The notes beneath the pieces were generated by a model. The model had not been told where the DNA came from, made no database searches, and saw only the letters and a program-made list of their open reading frames with translations. From CAZVON01 sp964628435 (GTDB lineage: Bacteria > Patescibacteriota > Microgenomatia > Levybacterales > UBA12049), in assembly GCA_964628435.1 (NCBI GenBank), contig CAZVON010000034.1, forward strand, positions 1 through 9,443: DNA of 9,443 nucleotides, in the 5' to 3' direction. The translations under genes were made by a program, and so were the position numbers. Below are positions 1 through 5,225 of this stretch, one piece after another (the first letter of the stretch is position 1; each line of letters opens with the position of its first letter).

Positions 1-102
1 TGAAACAATAACCTTTTGATCTTTTTTCATCAAAAAAAACCAATATACAAAAATTATTCCTGTTAACCCTGTTAAAGCAACGACAATCTTGTCTAAAACC
101 AT
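1..102 (-). CDS. Small membrane-anchored protein, 5' part only (possible cupredoxin-domain protein)
   Basis: The gene starts at the ATG at 102..100 and runs off the left edge; 34 codons are visible. An SD-like AGAGGAAAG lies just upstream. The visible N-terminus has a short lead (MVLDKIVVALTG), one hydrophobic membrane segment at about residues 7-25 (ending FVYWFFLM), then a positive stretch (KKDQK). This is the usual shape of an N-terminally anchored small exported protein. It is the next gene after csoR, 135 bp downstream on the same strand. In related genomes a single-TM cupredoxin-domain copper protein often follows a CsoR-type repressor, so that is my best guess. The diagnostic cupredoxin domain lies outside the window, so this is inference from context. 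A metal transporter subunit or another anchored protein is equally possible. Confidence 0.6.
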   Translation of the reverse strand, partial: MVLDKIVVALTGLTGIIFVYWFFLMKKDQKVIVS

Positions 103-237
103 ATCTTCTTTCCTCTGCTTAATTCATAATTCCAATTATCAATTATTAGATAAATTTTATTGATCAAAACTCAAAACATTTTTTACGTTAAATATTAATC
201 ATTATTTGAAATTTGGTGCTTGAGAATTGGATTTCTC
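103..237. other. AT-rich spacer with short repeated words
   Basis: This spacer between csoR and the next gene contains near-repetitive AT-rich words. Around 122-149 variants of AATT-CATAATT, CCAATTATC and AATTATTAG form an imperfect tandem or inverted pattern. Around 203-231 another run reads TTTGAAATTTGG and TTGAGAATTGG. I see no convincing hairpin terminator and no strong -35/-10 pair, so the downstream gene may be read from the csoR promoter. Confidence 0.4.
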
Positions 238-507
238 TTAGTCTCTCTTCTTAAACAATTCCATTACTTCTTGGATCGCTTTCTGTTTATCACCTTTTTG
301 AATAGCATCAGCCGCGCATTTTTGTAGGTGGTTTTCAAGTATGAGATGATCTACTTCCTTCAAAGCTTTCTGAATCGCTTGAGATTGATGAAGTACATCA
401 ATACAATATTCATCATTTTCAACCATTTTAATAACCTTTTTGAGGTGGCCTTGAGTAATTTTTAACCTGTGAAGTATTCTTTCTTGGGTATCTTTTGGCC
501 TATACAT
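238..507 (-). CDS. csoR: CsoR-type copper-sensing transcriptional repressor
   Basis: An 89-residue all-helical metal-sensing repressor of the CsoR/RcnR (DUF156) family, at the family's usual length. The copper-coordinating triad is intact: Cys35 (in EYCIDVL), His60 and Cys64 (in NHLQKCA). This matches the Cys-His-Cys pattern of Cu(I)-binding CsoR rather than the RcnR Ni/Co pattern. Near the N-terminus, ERILHRLKITQGHLKKV is the classic first helix. Known CsoR tetramers bind G/C-quartet palindromes and release DNA on binding Cu(I). The ATG at 507..505 is preceded by GGAGG at 527-523, with a rather long 15-nt spacing. The promoter and a matching palindromic operator lie directly upstream, implying autoregulation. 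The gene downstream is probably a copper protein. Confidence 0.93.
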   Translation of the reverse strand: MYRPKDTQERILHRLKITQGHLKKVIKMVENDEYCIDVLHQSQAIQKALKEVDHLILENHLQKCAADAIQKGDKQKAIQEVMELFKKRD

Positions 508-516
508 ACATGAGAG

Positions 517-535
517 TATCCCCCTCCAGGGGATA
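517..535. promoter_or_regulatory. CsoR-type operator (7-5-7 G/C-quartet palindrome)
   Basis: TATCCCC (517-523), five bases, then GGGGATA (529-535): two perfect 7-bp inverted arms. It overlaps the -10 edge and the predicted transcription start of csoR and also contains the GGAGG ribosome-binding sequence. Known CsoR operators are TA-N-CCCC...GGGG-N-TA palindromes, so this is a very likely CsoR binding site. Confidence 0.8.
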
Positions 536-563
536 TAATAACCCTATTATAATTTTTTGTCAA
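535..563 (-). promoter_or_regulatory. Promoter of csoR
   Basis: On the minus strand, a consensus -35 TTGACA (563-558) is followed by a 17-bp spacer and -10 TATTAT (540-535). The predicted start near 528 falls inside the CsoR palindrome. The leader is about 20 nt, with the SD at its very 5' end. Confidence 0.75.
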
Positions 564-653
564 GGAGTCTTAAATTAAGCAAACCAAGATTATATTTCTA
601 TAAAAGGTCTCCGAGCATTTTTTTTCTAAGCTCTATGGGCTAAGTAACTAGAA

Positions 654-1658
654 CTAAGTCACTTCGTTTCGGGGTTTTCCACTCAAGAAGTTTTGGATAT
701 TAAAAGCTGTTGTTTCTAAAATCTGCGCTAATGCCTCGGTACTGTTAAATGCATTATGAGGAGTAATAATCACGTCATCTCGCGTAAGTAGCACATGATT
801 GAGAAGCTGCGTCTTAATATCGCAGCTTCTAAGAAATTCATCCGTCAACAGTTCTCGTTCTTCACGCAGACTACACTCTTCTTCCAATACATCAATTCCC
901 GCTCCTTGTAAAATTTTTTCTTCAAGCCCCTGAAGCAATGCTTGCGTTTCCACTAACCCACCGCGGGCGGTATTTACTAAAATACTTCCTTTTTTAAATT
1001 GCTTAATATTACTCATGTTAATCATATGGTGCGTTTCTTTGGTATAGGGACAATGTAACGACACAATATCAGAAACTCTAAGAAGTGTTGGTAAATCAAC
1101 AAACTCTATTCCCAAATGCTGTGTTAACGATGTATCAGGTGTTCGAGTATATATCACTATCTTCATGCCAAACCCATGAGCAATTTGAATCACTCGTTTC
1201 CCAATGGTACCCGCGCCAATTACTCCAATGGTTTTGCCAAACAAATTAAACCCACGAAGCTTCTCTAAGGAAAAGTCGCCTCGTCTGGCTTTTTCTACCG
1301 ATGGAATGATTTTTCGAGAAAGCGCCAAAATAAGCGCAAATGTATGCTCAGCAACAGTATGCTCACCATACGATGGAACATTAGAAACTGTTATATGTTT
1401 CTCTTTACAATACGAAAGATCTATATGCTCAAATCCGGTCGAGCGTGTCGTAATAAGCTTAAGTTTGGGAAATTGATCAATTGCCCCTTTTGTAACCTGA
1501 GAATAAATAAAAGTCGAAATAACTTCTGCTTCTCGTACTAAAGAAGCATTTTTTTCGTTTAGTTTTTCGTGGGTAAAGTACAAATCATGTTCAGACAGGT
1601 TATTTCTAATATGTTCTTCTTCCCACTTCTCTATTTCAAAAAATGCAATGCGTGCCAT
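654..1658 (-). CDS. D-2-hydroxyacid dehydrogenase (D-lactate dehydrogenase-like)
   Basis: A 334-residue NAD(P)-dependent oxidoreductase interconverting a 2-hydroxyacid and a 2-oxoacid, full length for the family. The Rossmann motif GxGxxG is at 148-153 (VIGAGTIG). The catalytic triad is present: Arg232 (NTARGG), a Glu in DVLEEE around 258-261, and His301 (TPHNAF). The substrate-domain signature TTRSTGFEHID is at 70-80 and AEHTFALILAL at 103-113, as in D-lactate dehydrogenases and related enzymes. The residues after strand beta-2 are YTRTPD (170-175), without the acidic residue usual in NAD-specific members, so NADP(H) use is possible. The ATG has GAGGAAAG/AGGGG upstream. It lies 119 bp downstream of the CRP/FNR regulator on the same strand. 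D-lactate formation during fermentation is a reasonable guess; the exact substrate cannot be read from sequence. Confidence 0.9.
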   Translation of the reverse strand: MARIAFFEIEKWEEEHIRNNLSEHDLYFTHEKLNEKNASLVREAEVISTFIYSQVTKGAIDQFPKLKLITTRSTGFEHIDLSYCKEKHITVSNVPSYGEHTVAEHTFALILALSRKIIPSVEKARRGDFSLEKLRGFNLFGKTIGVIGAGTIGKRVIQIAHGFGMKIVIYTRTPDTSLTQHLGIEFVDLPTLLRVSDIVSLHCPYTKETHHMINMSNIKQFKKGSILVNTARGGLVETQALLQGLEEKILQGAGIDVLEEECSLREERELLTDEFLRSCDIKTQLLNHVLLTRDDVIITPHNAFNSTEALAQILETTAFNIQNFLSGKPRNEVT

Positions 1659-1777
1659 ATCCCCTATCTTTCCTCAAATTCATGCATTTGTCAACCAGGA
1701 AAGCCTAAAAACATAAACGTCAGCAAGACTAGAACGAGCACTTACCAGGAAGGAAACCTACGATAGAACCCACTGTA
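1659..1777. other. Spacer between regulator and dehydrogenase, with a direct repeat
   Basis: The word ACCAGGAA occurs at 1694-1701 and again at 1744-1751, exactly 50 bp apart and in the same orientation. On the minus strand a TTGACA lies at about 1695-1690, but no good -10 stands 16-18 bp from it. No clear terminator is visible for the upstream regulator, so read-through into the dehydrogenase is possible. Confidence 0.35.
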
Positions 1778-2431
1778 TTATGAGTTTGTCCGAAGTAACG
1801 ATTCTTTTTTAAGCTTCTCAAGACTTTTTACAATAATATAACGATTTTTGCAACGAATGATCTTTTTGTCTTCTAGTTTTTTGATTTCAATACTTACGGT
1901 TTCTCGCGTTAACCCAATAAGCGCTGCGATATCTTTATGGGTAAGAGGAAGGGGAATAAAAACACTATTTTTTCGTGATTCTCCAAACCTTTCCACACAA
2001 ATTACAAGAATTGAGGCAACTTTTTCGTACGCGTTGCCAAAAACCAAATGCTCCATACGCTCCAATAACCCAGCGAAACGAACAACCAGTCTTTTTGTCA
2101 GCTCAGTAAATATTTCTTTGTTCGTTTCTAAAAACAGCAAAAACGCATCTTTAGGGACACGGACTAACTCAGCAGGAGTCATTGCTTCAAAATAATAGCT
2201 GTTGGGAATATTATTCAAAGTCCATGTATAGGGAAACACATCACCCGGTTTGTAAATAAGAACTGTCAGCTCTTCTCCATCCGAAGATACCGAATAACTA
2301 CGAACATATCCTTTTTTTAAAAAAAATACCCCCGCAGGGGTATCTTGCGAACGCAAAATTGTTTCGCGTTTTTTATATTTGAGCGAATGATACTGCGAGA
2401 AAAACTGGAATAGTTGCCTGCCAACTTCCAT
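1778..2431 (-). CDS. CRP/FNR-family transcriptional regulator
   Basis: A 217-residue protein of standard CRP/FNR size. The N-terminal cyclic-nucleotide-binding-like beta barrel covers about residues 5-110 (GVFFLKKGYVRSYSVSSDGEE, KPGDVFPYTW). A dimerisation helix follows at about 104-130. The C-terminal winged HTH spans about 162-200 (LTHKDIAALIGLTRETVSIEIKKLEDKKII), with the recognition helix at 175-186. There is no N-terminal FNR iron-sulfur cysteine cluster. The Arg-Ser/Thr phosphate-binding cassette of cAMP-binding members is not evident, so the effector is unknown. Compared with CRP, Arg180 and Glu181 are kept (R176, E177) but the Arg185 position is Ile181. A changed half-site is therefore plausible, and TGTAA half-sites are found next door. 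The gene is divergent from a 58-residue ORF across a spacer with two palindromes, suggesting autoregulation and control of that gene. No SD is visible; a TATTAT -10 at 2446-2441 would give a nearly leaderless mRNA. Confidence 0.9.
   Translation of the reverse strand: MEVGRQLFQFFSQYHSLKYKKRETILRSQDTPAGVFFLKKGYVRSYSVSSDGEELTVLIYKPGDVFPYTWTLNNIPNSYYFEAMTPAELVRVPKDAFLLFLETNKEIFTELTKRLVVRFAGLLERMEHLVFGNAYEKVASILVICVERFGESRKNSVFIPLPLTHKDIAALIGLTRETVSIEIKKLEDKKIIRCKNRYIIVKSLEKLKKESLLRTNS
2326..2343 (-). promoter_or_regulatory. Intragenic G/C-quartet palindrome with T-run (CsoR-operator-like or terminator-like)
   Basis: ATACCCC, four bases, GGGGTAT: perfect 7-bp arms inside codons 30-36 of the CRP/FNR gene. 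Read in the gene's own direction, the hairpin is followed directly by eight T residues (2326-2319), which is the form of an intrinsic terminator. The DNA palindrome also matches the TACCCC...GGGGTA pattern of CsoR operators. It could also be a coincidence of the codons for Asp-Thr-Pro-Ala-Gly-Val. Confidence 0.4.
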
Positions 2432-2457
2432 TTATTACCTATAATACATCAAAAATG

Positions 2458-2473
2458 TGTAAGAAATCTTACA
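2458..2473. promoter_or_regulatory. CRP/FNR-type operator, site 1
   Basis: TGTAAGAAATCTTACA is a 7-2-7 perfect inverted repeat with the TGTAA-N6-TTACA geometry of CRP-type sites. It lies between the divergent regulator and the small plus-strand gene. Relative to the regulator's -10 (2446-2441) it overlaps the -35 position, which suggests repression of the regulator's own gene. Confidence 0.7.
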
Positions 2474-2480
2474 TTTAAAG

Positions 2481-2496
2481 TGTAATGTGAATTACT
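2481..2496. promoter_or_regulatory. CRP/FNR-type operator, site 2
   Basis: TGTAATGTGAATTACT has one mismatch to TGTAA-N6-TTACA. Its centre is 23 bp (about two helical turns) from site 1. It stands about 42-45 bp upstream of the predicted start of the small plus-strand gene, near the -41.5 position typical of CRP class II activation. Confidence 0.55.
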
Positions 2497-2517
2497 GTAA
2501 ATTGCAAGACATTTTTT

Positions 2518-2526
2518 TATTATAAT
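2518..2526 (+). promoter_or_regulatory. -10 region of the 58-residue ORF
   Basis: TATTATAAT at 2518-2526 contains a perfect TATAAT (2521-2526) without a good -35 element 16-18 bp upstream. A missing -35 box with a CRP-type site at about -42 is the usual form of an activator-dependent promoter. The activator's identity is inference. Confidence 0.5.
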
Positions 2527-2561
2527 TGCCAATTTATATTCTAAGCAGAAAGGAGGTAGTC

Positions 2562-2570
2562 ATGCAATGA
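2562..2570 (+). other. Two-codon minigene ATG-CAA-TGA overlapping the small ORF start
   Basis: The strong SD AGGAGG (2551-2556) is ideally spaced (5 nt) for the ATG at 2562, which meets TGA after one further codon. That TGA overlaps the next ATG (2567) as ATGA. Ribosomes could stop and restart, or start directly at 2567, which is 10 nt from the SD. Confidence 0.45.
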
Positions 2571-2743
2571 GTCGAGAACCATTTTTAACCAATTGGCCAA
2601 TGCCGGTTTCTTTTAAAGGCTTGTTGTCATTACAAGCGTTTAAAGAGTGTTTTACCAAAAAAACGCAGACACAATCCCAACCCGTGCATATTCATATAGT
2701 GGCGAAAAGACACCGTCTCATTTTACAAAAATTAACGCAATAA
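2567..2743 (+). CDS. Small basic protein, 58 residues, unknown function
   Basis: I do not recognise this protein. It begins MSREPFLTNWPMPVSFKGLL and ends HRLILQKLTQ. It is basic (nine Lys/Arg against two Glu), with a His-x-His (HIH) near residues 41-43 and one Cys at 28. There is no signal peptide or membrane segment; a middle hydrophobic run SFKGLLSLQAF and a basic C-terminal segment stand out, which could suit nucleic-acid or protein binding. Support for a real gene is contextual. It has a strong SD, a TATAAT box, two CRP-type operators upstream and a strong intrinsic terminator 22 bp after the TAA. No in-frame start lies further upstream. It is divergent from the CRP/FNR regulator and probably controlled by it. 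The transcript of about 260 nt could instead act as a regulatory RNA. Confidence 0.6.
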   Translation: MSREPFLTNWPMPVSFKGLLSLQAFKECFTKKTQTQSQPVHIHIVAKRHRLILQKLTQ

Positions 2744-2764
2744 TACTATGATTTATACTAAATC

Positions 2765-2794
2765 AAACAGGTGCCGCGCGGCACCTGTTTTTTT
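2765..2794 (+). terminator. Strong intrinsic terminator after the 58-residue ORF
   Basis: A fully self-complementary GC-rich stretch (2768-2787, CAGGTGCC...GGCACCTG) is extended by AAA/TTT to 26 bp and ends in seven T residues (2788-2794). The T-run on the plus strand fixes its direction. Confidence 0.9.
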
Positions 2795-2799
2795 ATACA

Positions 2800-2828
2800 T
2801 TGACAAACATCTTGCCCGTTTTTATAAT
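2800..2828 (+). promoter_or_regulatory. Perfect consensus promoter of the DsbA-like gene
   Basis: TTGACA (2800-2805), a 17-bp spacer and TATAAT (2823-2828) match the sigma-70 consensus exactly. The predicted start near 2835 leaves only about 5 nt before the ATG at 2840, with no room for an SD, so the mRNA is probably leaderless. Confidence 0.85.
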
Positions 2829-2839
2829 ACAAGCTGTTC

Positions 2840-3655
2840 ATGAAAAAATCTCCTGATGTAGAAAATACTTTTCAAACACTCTCTCCATCAACTCCTATCA
2901 TTCCAATTTCAAGAATTCCCACAGTAATTCCTTCTTCAAATACTTTTTTAGTCATTCTTTTAGTAATTGCATCATTTTTACTCGGCATGTTGTATACAAA
3001 AGTTCAATACTTAGAAAAAGGAAACACCAATGTCTTAGGCGCAGCCGCAGCGCCTGTGGGACAAGGCGGCTCAGGAAATACGCTTCCCATGCCTACTCCC
3101 GAAAAAGTAAAACCAGTCACAACGACTGATCATATCCGTGGCAACACCAACGCTAAAGTAGCGGTAATTGAATACTCTGATTTTGAATGTCCATTTTGCA
3201 AAAGATTCCACCCGGTTATGCAAGAAGTCATGCAAACGTATGGCGATAAAATAAGATGGGTATTTCGCCACTATCCGCTCTCTTTCCATGCCAATGCGCA
3301 AAAAGAGCACGAAGCGTCAGAATGTATTGCCGAACTTGGTGGTAACGAGAAGTTCTGGGCGTTCCATGACGCAATTTTTGAAAGAACCACCTCAAATGGT
3401 ACTGGGTTTGCGCTGGATAAACTAGGTCCTTTGGCTCAAGAATTAGGAGTTGACCAAACGCAATTTCAGAATTGTTTAGATTCGGGAAAATTTACCAGGT
3501 ATGTGCAAGATCAACTGACTGAGGGATCACGAGCAGGAGTTTCAGGAACCCCAAGCTCTTTTATTGTAGACTCGCAAGGCAATAGTCAAATTATCGTTGG
3601 AGCTCAACCAGTGGAAACAGTTAAAGCCGCAATCGACGCAGCCCTTACCCGCTAG
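2840..3655 (+). CDS. Membrane-anchored DsbA-family thiol-disulfide oxidoreductase
   Basis: A 271-residue protein with a short Ser/Pro-rich cytoplasmic N-terminus and one membrane anchor at about 35-53 (FLVILLVIASFLLGMLY). An Ala/Gly/Pro-rich linker follows (about 66-95), then a DsbA/thioredoxin-like domain outside the membrane. The active site is Cys117-Pro-Phe-Cys120 (DFECPFCKRF) and the cis-proline is Pro238 (SGTPSSF). A second cysteine pair, Cys162 and Cys212, is in the places where many DsbA-like proteins of Gram-positives and CPR bacteria hold a structural or relay disulfide. The family introduces or shuffles disulfides in exported proteins, usually with a VKOR or DsbB partner, which is not visible here. 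The ATG at 2840 is the only start that keeps the anchor. The stop codon ends 1 bp from the stop of the convergent ZIP gene. Confidence 0.92.
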   Translation: MKKSPDVENTFQTLSPSTPIIPISRIPTVIPSSNTFLVILLVIASFLLGMLYTKVQYLEKGNTNVLGAAAAPVGQGGSGNTLPMPTPEKVKPVTTTDHIRGNTNAKVAVIEYSDFECPFCKRFHPVMQEVMQTYGDKIRWVFRHYPLSFHANAQKEHEASECIAELGGNEKFWAFHDAIFERTTSNGTGFALDKLGPLAQELGVDQTQFQNCLDSGKFTRYVQDQLTEGSRAGVSGTPSSFIVDSQGNSQIIVGAQPVETVKAAIDAALTR

Positions 3656-3656
3656 C

Positions 3657-4424
3657 TTATGCTCCATGCTCAAGCAAAAAAACTGCCAACCATATAACAC
3701 CTACTCCAGCAAGAAGCAATAAGCTTTCAATCAGGGCAAATCCTTTTCTGTTTTCATGATGAATCTCTGGAATAAGATCAGAGGATGCGATATAGATAAA
3801 AAATCCTGCGGTAACAGCCAAAAATATAGGAATATATCCTTCAAGTATATTCCCAGCAGTGTAGGTAAGAATTGCTCCCAAGAAAGCAACCGCAGCGCTT
3901 ACTATATTAATGAGAATAATATTTCTTTTCTGAACCCTTTTATGTAACAGCAAACCAAAGTCTCCAATTTCTTGAGGGATTTCGTGAGCTGCCACAGCAA
4001 AGGTAGTAATAACCCCTAAGGGAATACTCACTAAAAATGTGGCTGCGATGATAACGCCATCCAAAAAGTTATGCATGGTATCACTGATAACAATAAGTGG
4101 CACGGTTGACTTTGACTCTTCTAAAGAATCATGATACGCGTCGTGATGGTGAAACCAATGGATAAAACGCTCCATTAAAAAGAAAAATAAAATACCAAGA
4201 AGTGCCCAGACAAATATGTTTATTCCACTCGCTTCTGCTTCGTGCGTTGCTTCTGGCAGCAAATCAAAAAAGGCGGTTCCAAGAAGAGTACCTGCTGCAA
4301 AACTGGCAAATAAATGAGACATTTTAAGAGCGAATTTTTCTTTTGACAGAAGAATAAAACCACCAATAAGCGATCCAATACTACCAATGAGGGTAAAAAG
4401 TAAAATATAACTTAACGTAGACAT
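3657..4424 (-). CDS. ZIP-family metal (Zn/Fe) transporter
   Basis: A 255-residue polytopic membrane protein with about eight hydrophobic segments, the length of bacterial ZIP (ZupT/GufA-like) carriers that import divalent metals. The two metal-site helices are intact: HNFLDG (118-123) in TM4 and HEIPQE (147-152) in TM5. DLLPEATHE (54-62) ends an early helix. A His-rich cytoplasmic loop between TM3 and TM4 (HWFHHHDAYH, 89-98) is the usual metal-binding loop. The ATG at 4424 lies inside the end of the Fur-family gene, overlapping by 13 bp. Coupled translation and shared control by that regulator are therefore likely. Zinc is the most probable substrate, with Fe or Mn possible. The stop faces the DsbA-like gene tail to tail with 1 bp between. 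Confidence 0.93.
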   Translation of the reverse strand: MSTLSYILLFTLIGSIGSLIGGFILLSKEKFALKMSHLFASFAAGTLLGTAFFDLLPEATHEAEASGINIFVWALLGILFFFLMERFIHWFHHHDAYHDSLEESKSTVPLIVISDTMHNFLDGVIIAATFLVSIPLGVITTFAVAAHEIPQEIGDFGLLLHKRVQKRNIILINIVSAAVAFLGAILTYTAGNILEGYIPIFLAVTAGFFIYIASSDLIPEIHHENRKGFALIESLLLLAGVGVIWLAVFLLEHGA

Positions 4425-4831
4425 TGCTTACAAACTCCAAAAAACTCTAATGAATGTTGTTGTACTAAAAATCCTTTTTTTCTGGTAATATCTTTTTCTA
4501 AAGCGTCGATATTACAGTCAGAGATATCTTCAATCGTACCACATACCTTACAGATTAAATGATGATGTTCTTCTCTTTGGACTTCGTAACGAGATTTTCC
4601 GTCATTAAATTGCATCTGACGAGTGATTCCTTTATTGGTAAATGTATTTACAATTCGAAATATAGTTGATGGATCTATATCTATGTGACGTTTACGAAGA
4701 ACATTTAAAATAGAAGTAACATCAAGAGGGGTCTGCGTACGTTCAAGAAGCGATAAAACAGCAAGCCGCGCAGGAGTAACTTTTAAAGAAACTTCTTTGA
4801 GCTCTTTCTTACAGTCATGCTTTACTTTCAT
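4412..4831 (-). CDS. Fur-family metal-responsive repressor (Zur/Fur/PerR type)
   Basis: A 139-residue protein, normal for the family. An N-terminal winged helix (about 15-85) contains the recognition segment DPSTIFRIVN (53-62), in which the family's usual Tyr is Phe58. The C-terminal dimerisation domain has the metal region EEHHHLICKVC (88-97). Two structural zinc CxxC pairs are present: Cys94/Cys97 and Cys134/Cys137. Fusion by overlap to a ZIP transporter suggests a Zur-like zinc sensor, but iron cannot be excluded from residues alone. Its promoter and a 15-bp palindrome covering the -10 box are directly upstream, implying autorepression of the two-gene operon. No SD is visible ahead of the ATG. 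Confidence 0.92.
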   Translation of the reverse strand: MKVKHDCKKELKEVSLKVTPARLAVLSLLERTQTPLDVTSILNVLRKRHIDIDPSTIFRIVNTFTNKGITRQMQFNDGKSRYEVQREEHHHLICKVCGTIEDISDCNIDALEKDITRKKGFLVQQHSLEFFGVCKQCLR

Positions 4832-4844
4832 ACAAAATGCATTC

Positions 4845-4859
4845 TACTTATATTAAGTA
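4845..4859. promoter_or_regulatory. Probable Fur/Zur operator (6-3-6 palindrome)
   Basis: TACTTA-TAT-TAAGTA overlaps the -10 box and predicted start of the Fur-family gene. Outer TGCA words at 4838-4841 and 4862-4865 extend the symmetry imperfectly. It is not identical to the E. coli Fur or Zur box, but its position is that of an autorepressor site. Confidence 0.55.
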
Positions 4860-4884
4860 TATGCAACTAACTCGCATTTGTCAA
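4856..4884 (-). promoter_or_regulatory. Promoter of the Fur-ZIP operon
   Basis: On the minus strand, TTGACA (4884-4879), a 17-bp spacer and TATACT (4861-4856). The start is predicted near 4849, inside the palindrome, with a leader of about 18 nt. Confidence 0.8.
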
Positions 4885-4919
4885 GACCGATTATTATACT
4901 GATTATTTCTGTTATAATC

Positions 4920-5189
4920 TCATCGTACTTCAAAGGTTGTAAACTGCTGGGTTGTATCTTCCCAGTCAACATACACATTTTCGACTTCTGACACAATAGT
5001 GCCTTTTTTACAAAGCGAAATCATGTGATCAATGTTTTTTTTAGTTCCCTGAAAAAATGCTTCTACTCTTGCGTCAGGAAGATTTTTCACCCATCCGGTT
5101 ATGCCAAGCTTTTGGGCATGGTGTCTGATAAATTGCCGAAATCCAACTCCTTGCACAAAACCAGAAATAAAAATATGAGCAGTATACAT
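4920..5189 (-). CDS. acyP: Acylphosphatase
   Basis: An 89-residue enzyme hydrolysing carboxyl-phosphate bonds such as acetyl phosphate or 1,3-bisphosphoglycerate. The signature GFVQGVGFR (10-18) carries catalytic Arg18, and GWVKNLPD (32-39) carries catalytic Asn36. Length and the C-terminal TTFEVR fit the family. An ATG 63 bp further upstream (5252) is open in frame. I chose the ATG at 5189 because MYTAHIFISG is the normal N-terminus and the extra 21 codons cover the recombinase terminator hairpin. A TATAAT box ends 6 nt before this ATG, so the mRNA is probably leaderless. It lies between the recombinase and the Fur-ZIP operon on the same strand, with no evident functional link to either. Confidence 0.92.
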   Translation of the reverse strand: MYTAHIFISGFVQGVGFRQFIRHHAQKLGITGWVKNLPDARVEAFFQGTKKNIDHMISLCKKGTIVSEVENVYVDWEDTTQQFTTFEVR

Positions 5190-5195
5190 ATAACA

Positions 5196-5225
5196 ATTAT
5201 AAAAAATAAACGCAGGGTTGGTCAA
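5196..5225 (-). promoter_or_regulatory. Promoter of acylphosphatase, nested in the recombinase terminator
   Basis: TTGACC (5225-5220), an 18-bp spacer and TATAAT (5201-5196) on the minus strand. The predicted start coincides with the A of the ATG at 5189. The -35 lies inside the terminator hairpin and the spacer is the terminator's T-run. Confidence 0.6.

Noticed and set aside
103..237. CRISPR-like array from the AT-rich words
   Set aside because: Units are short, degenerate and without regular unique spacers.
608..625. Possible terminator at the T-run after CCGAGCA
   Set aside because: No adequate stem precedes the eight T, and no plus-strand gene lies upstream.
1204..1766. Several plus-strand ORFs (65-90 codons) in the dehydrogenase region
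   Set aside because: Antisense shadows without ribosome-binding sites or recognisable protein features.
1848..2195. Plus-strand ORF of 115 codons inside the CRP/FNR gene
   Set aside because: Shadow of a well-supported regulator on the other strand; no SD or domain.
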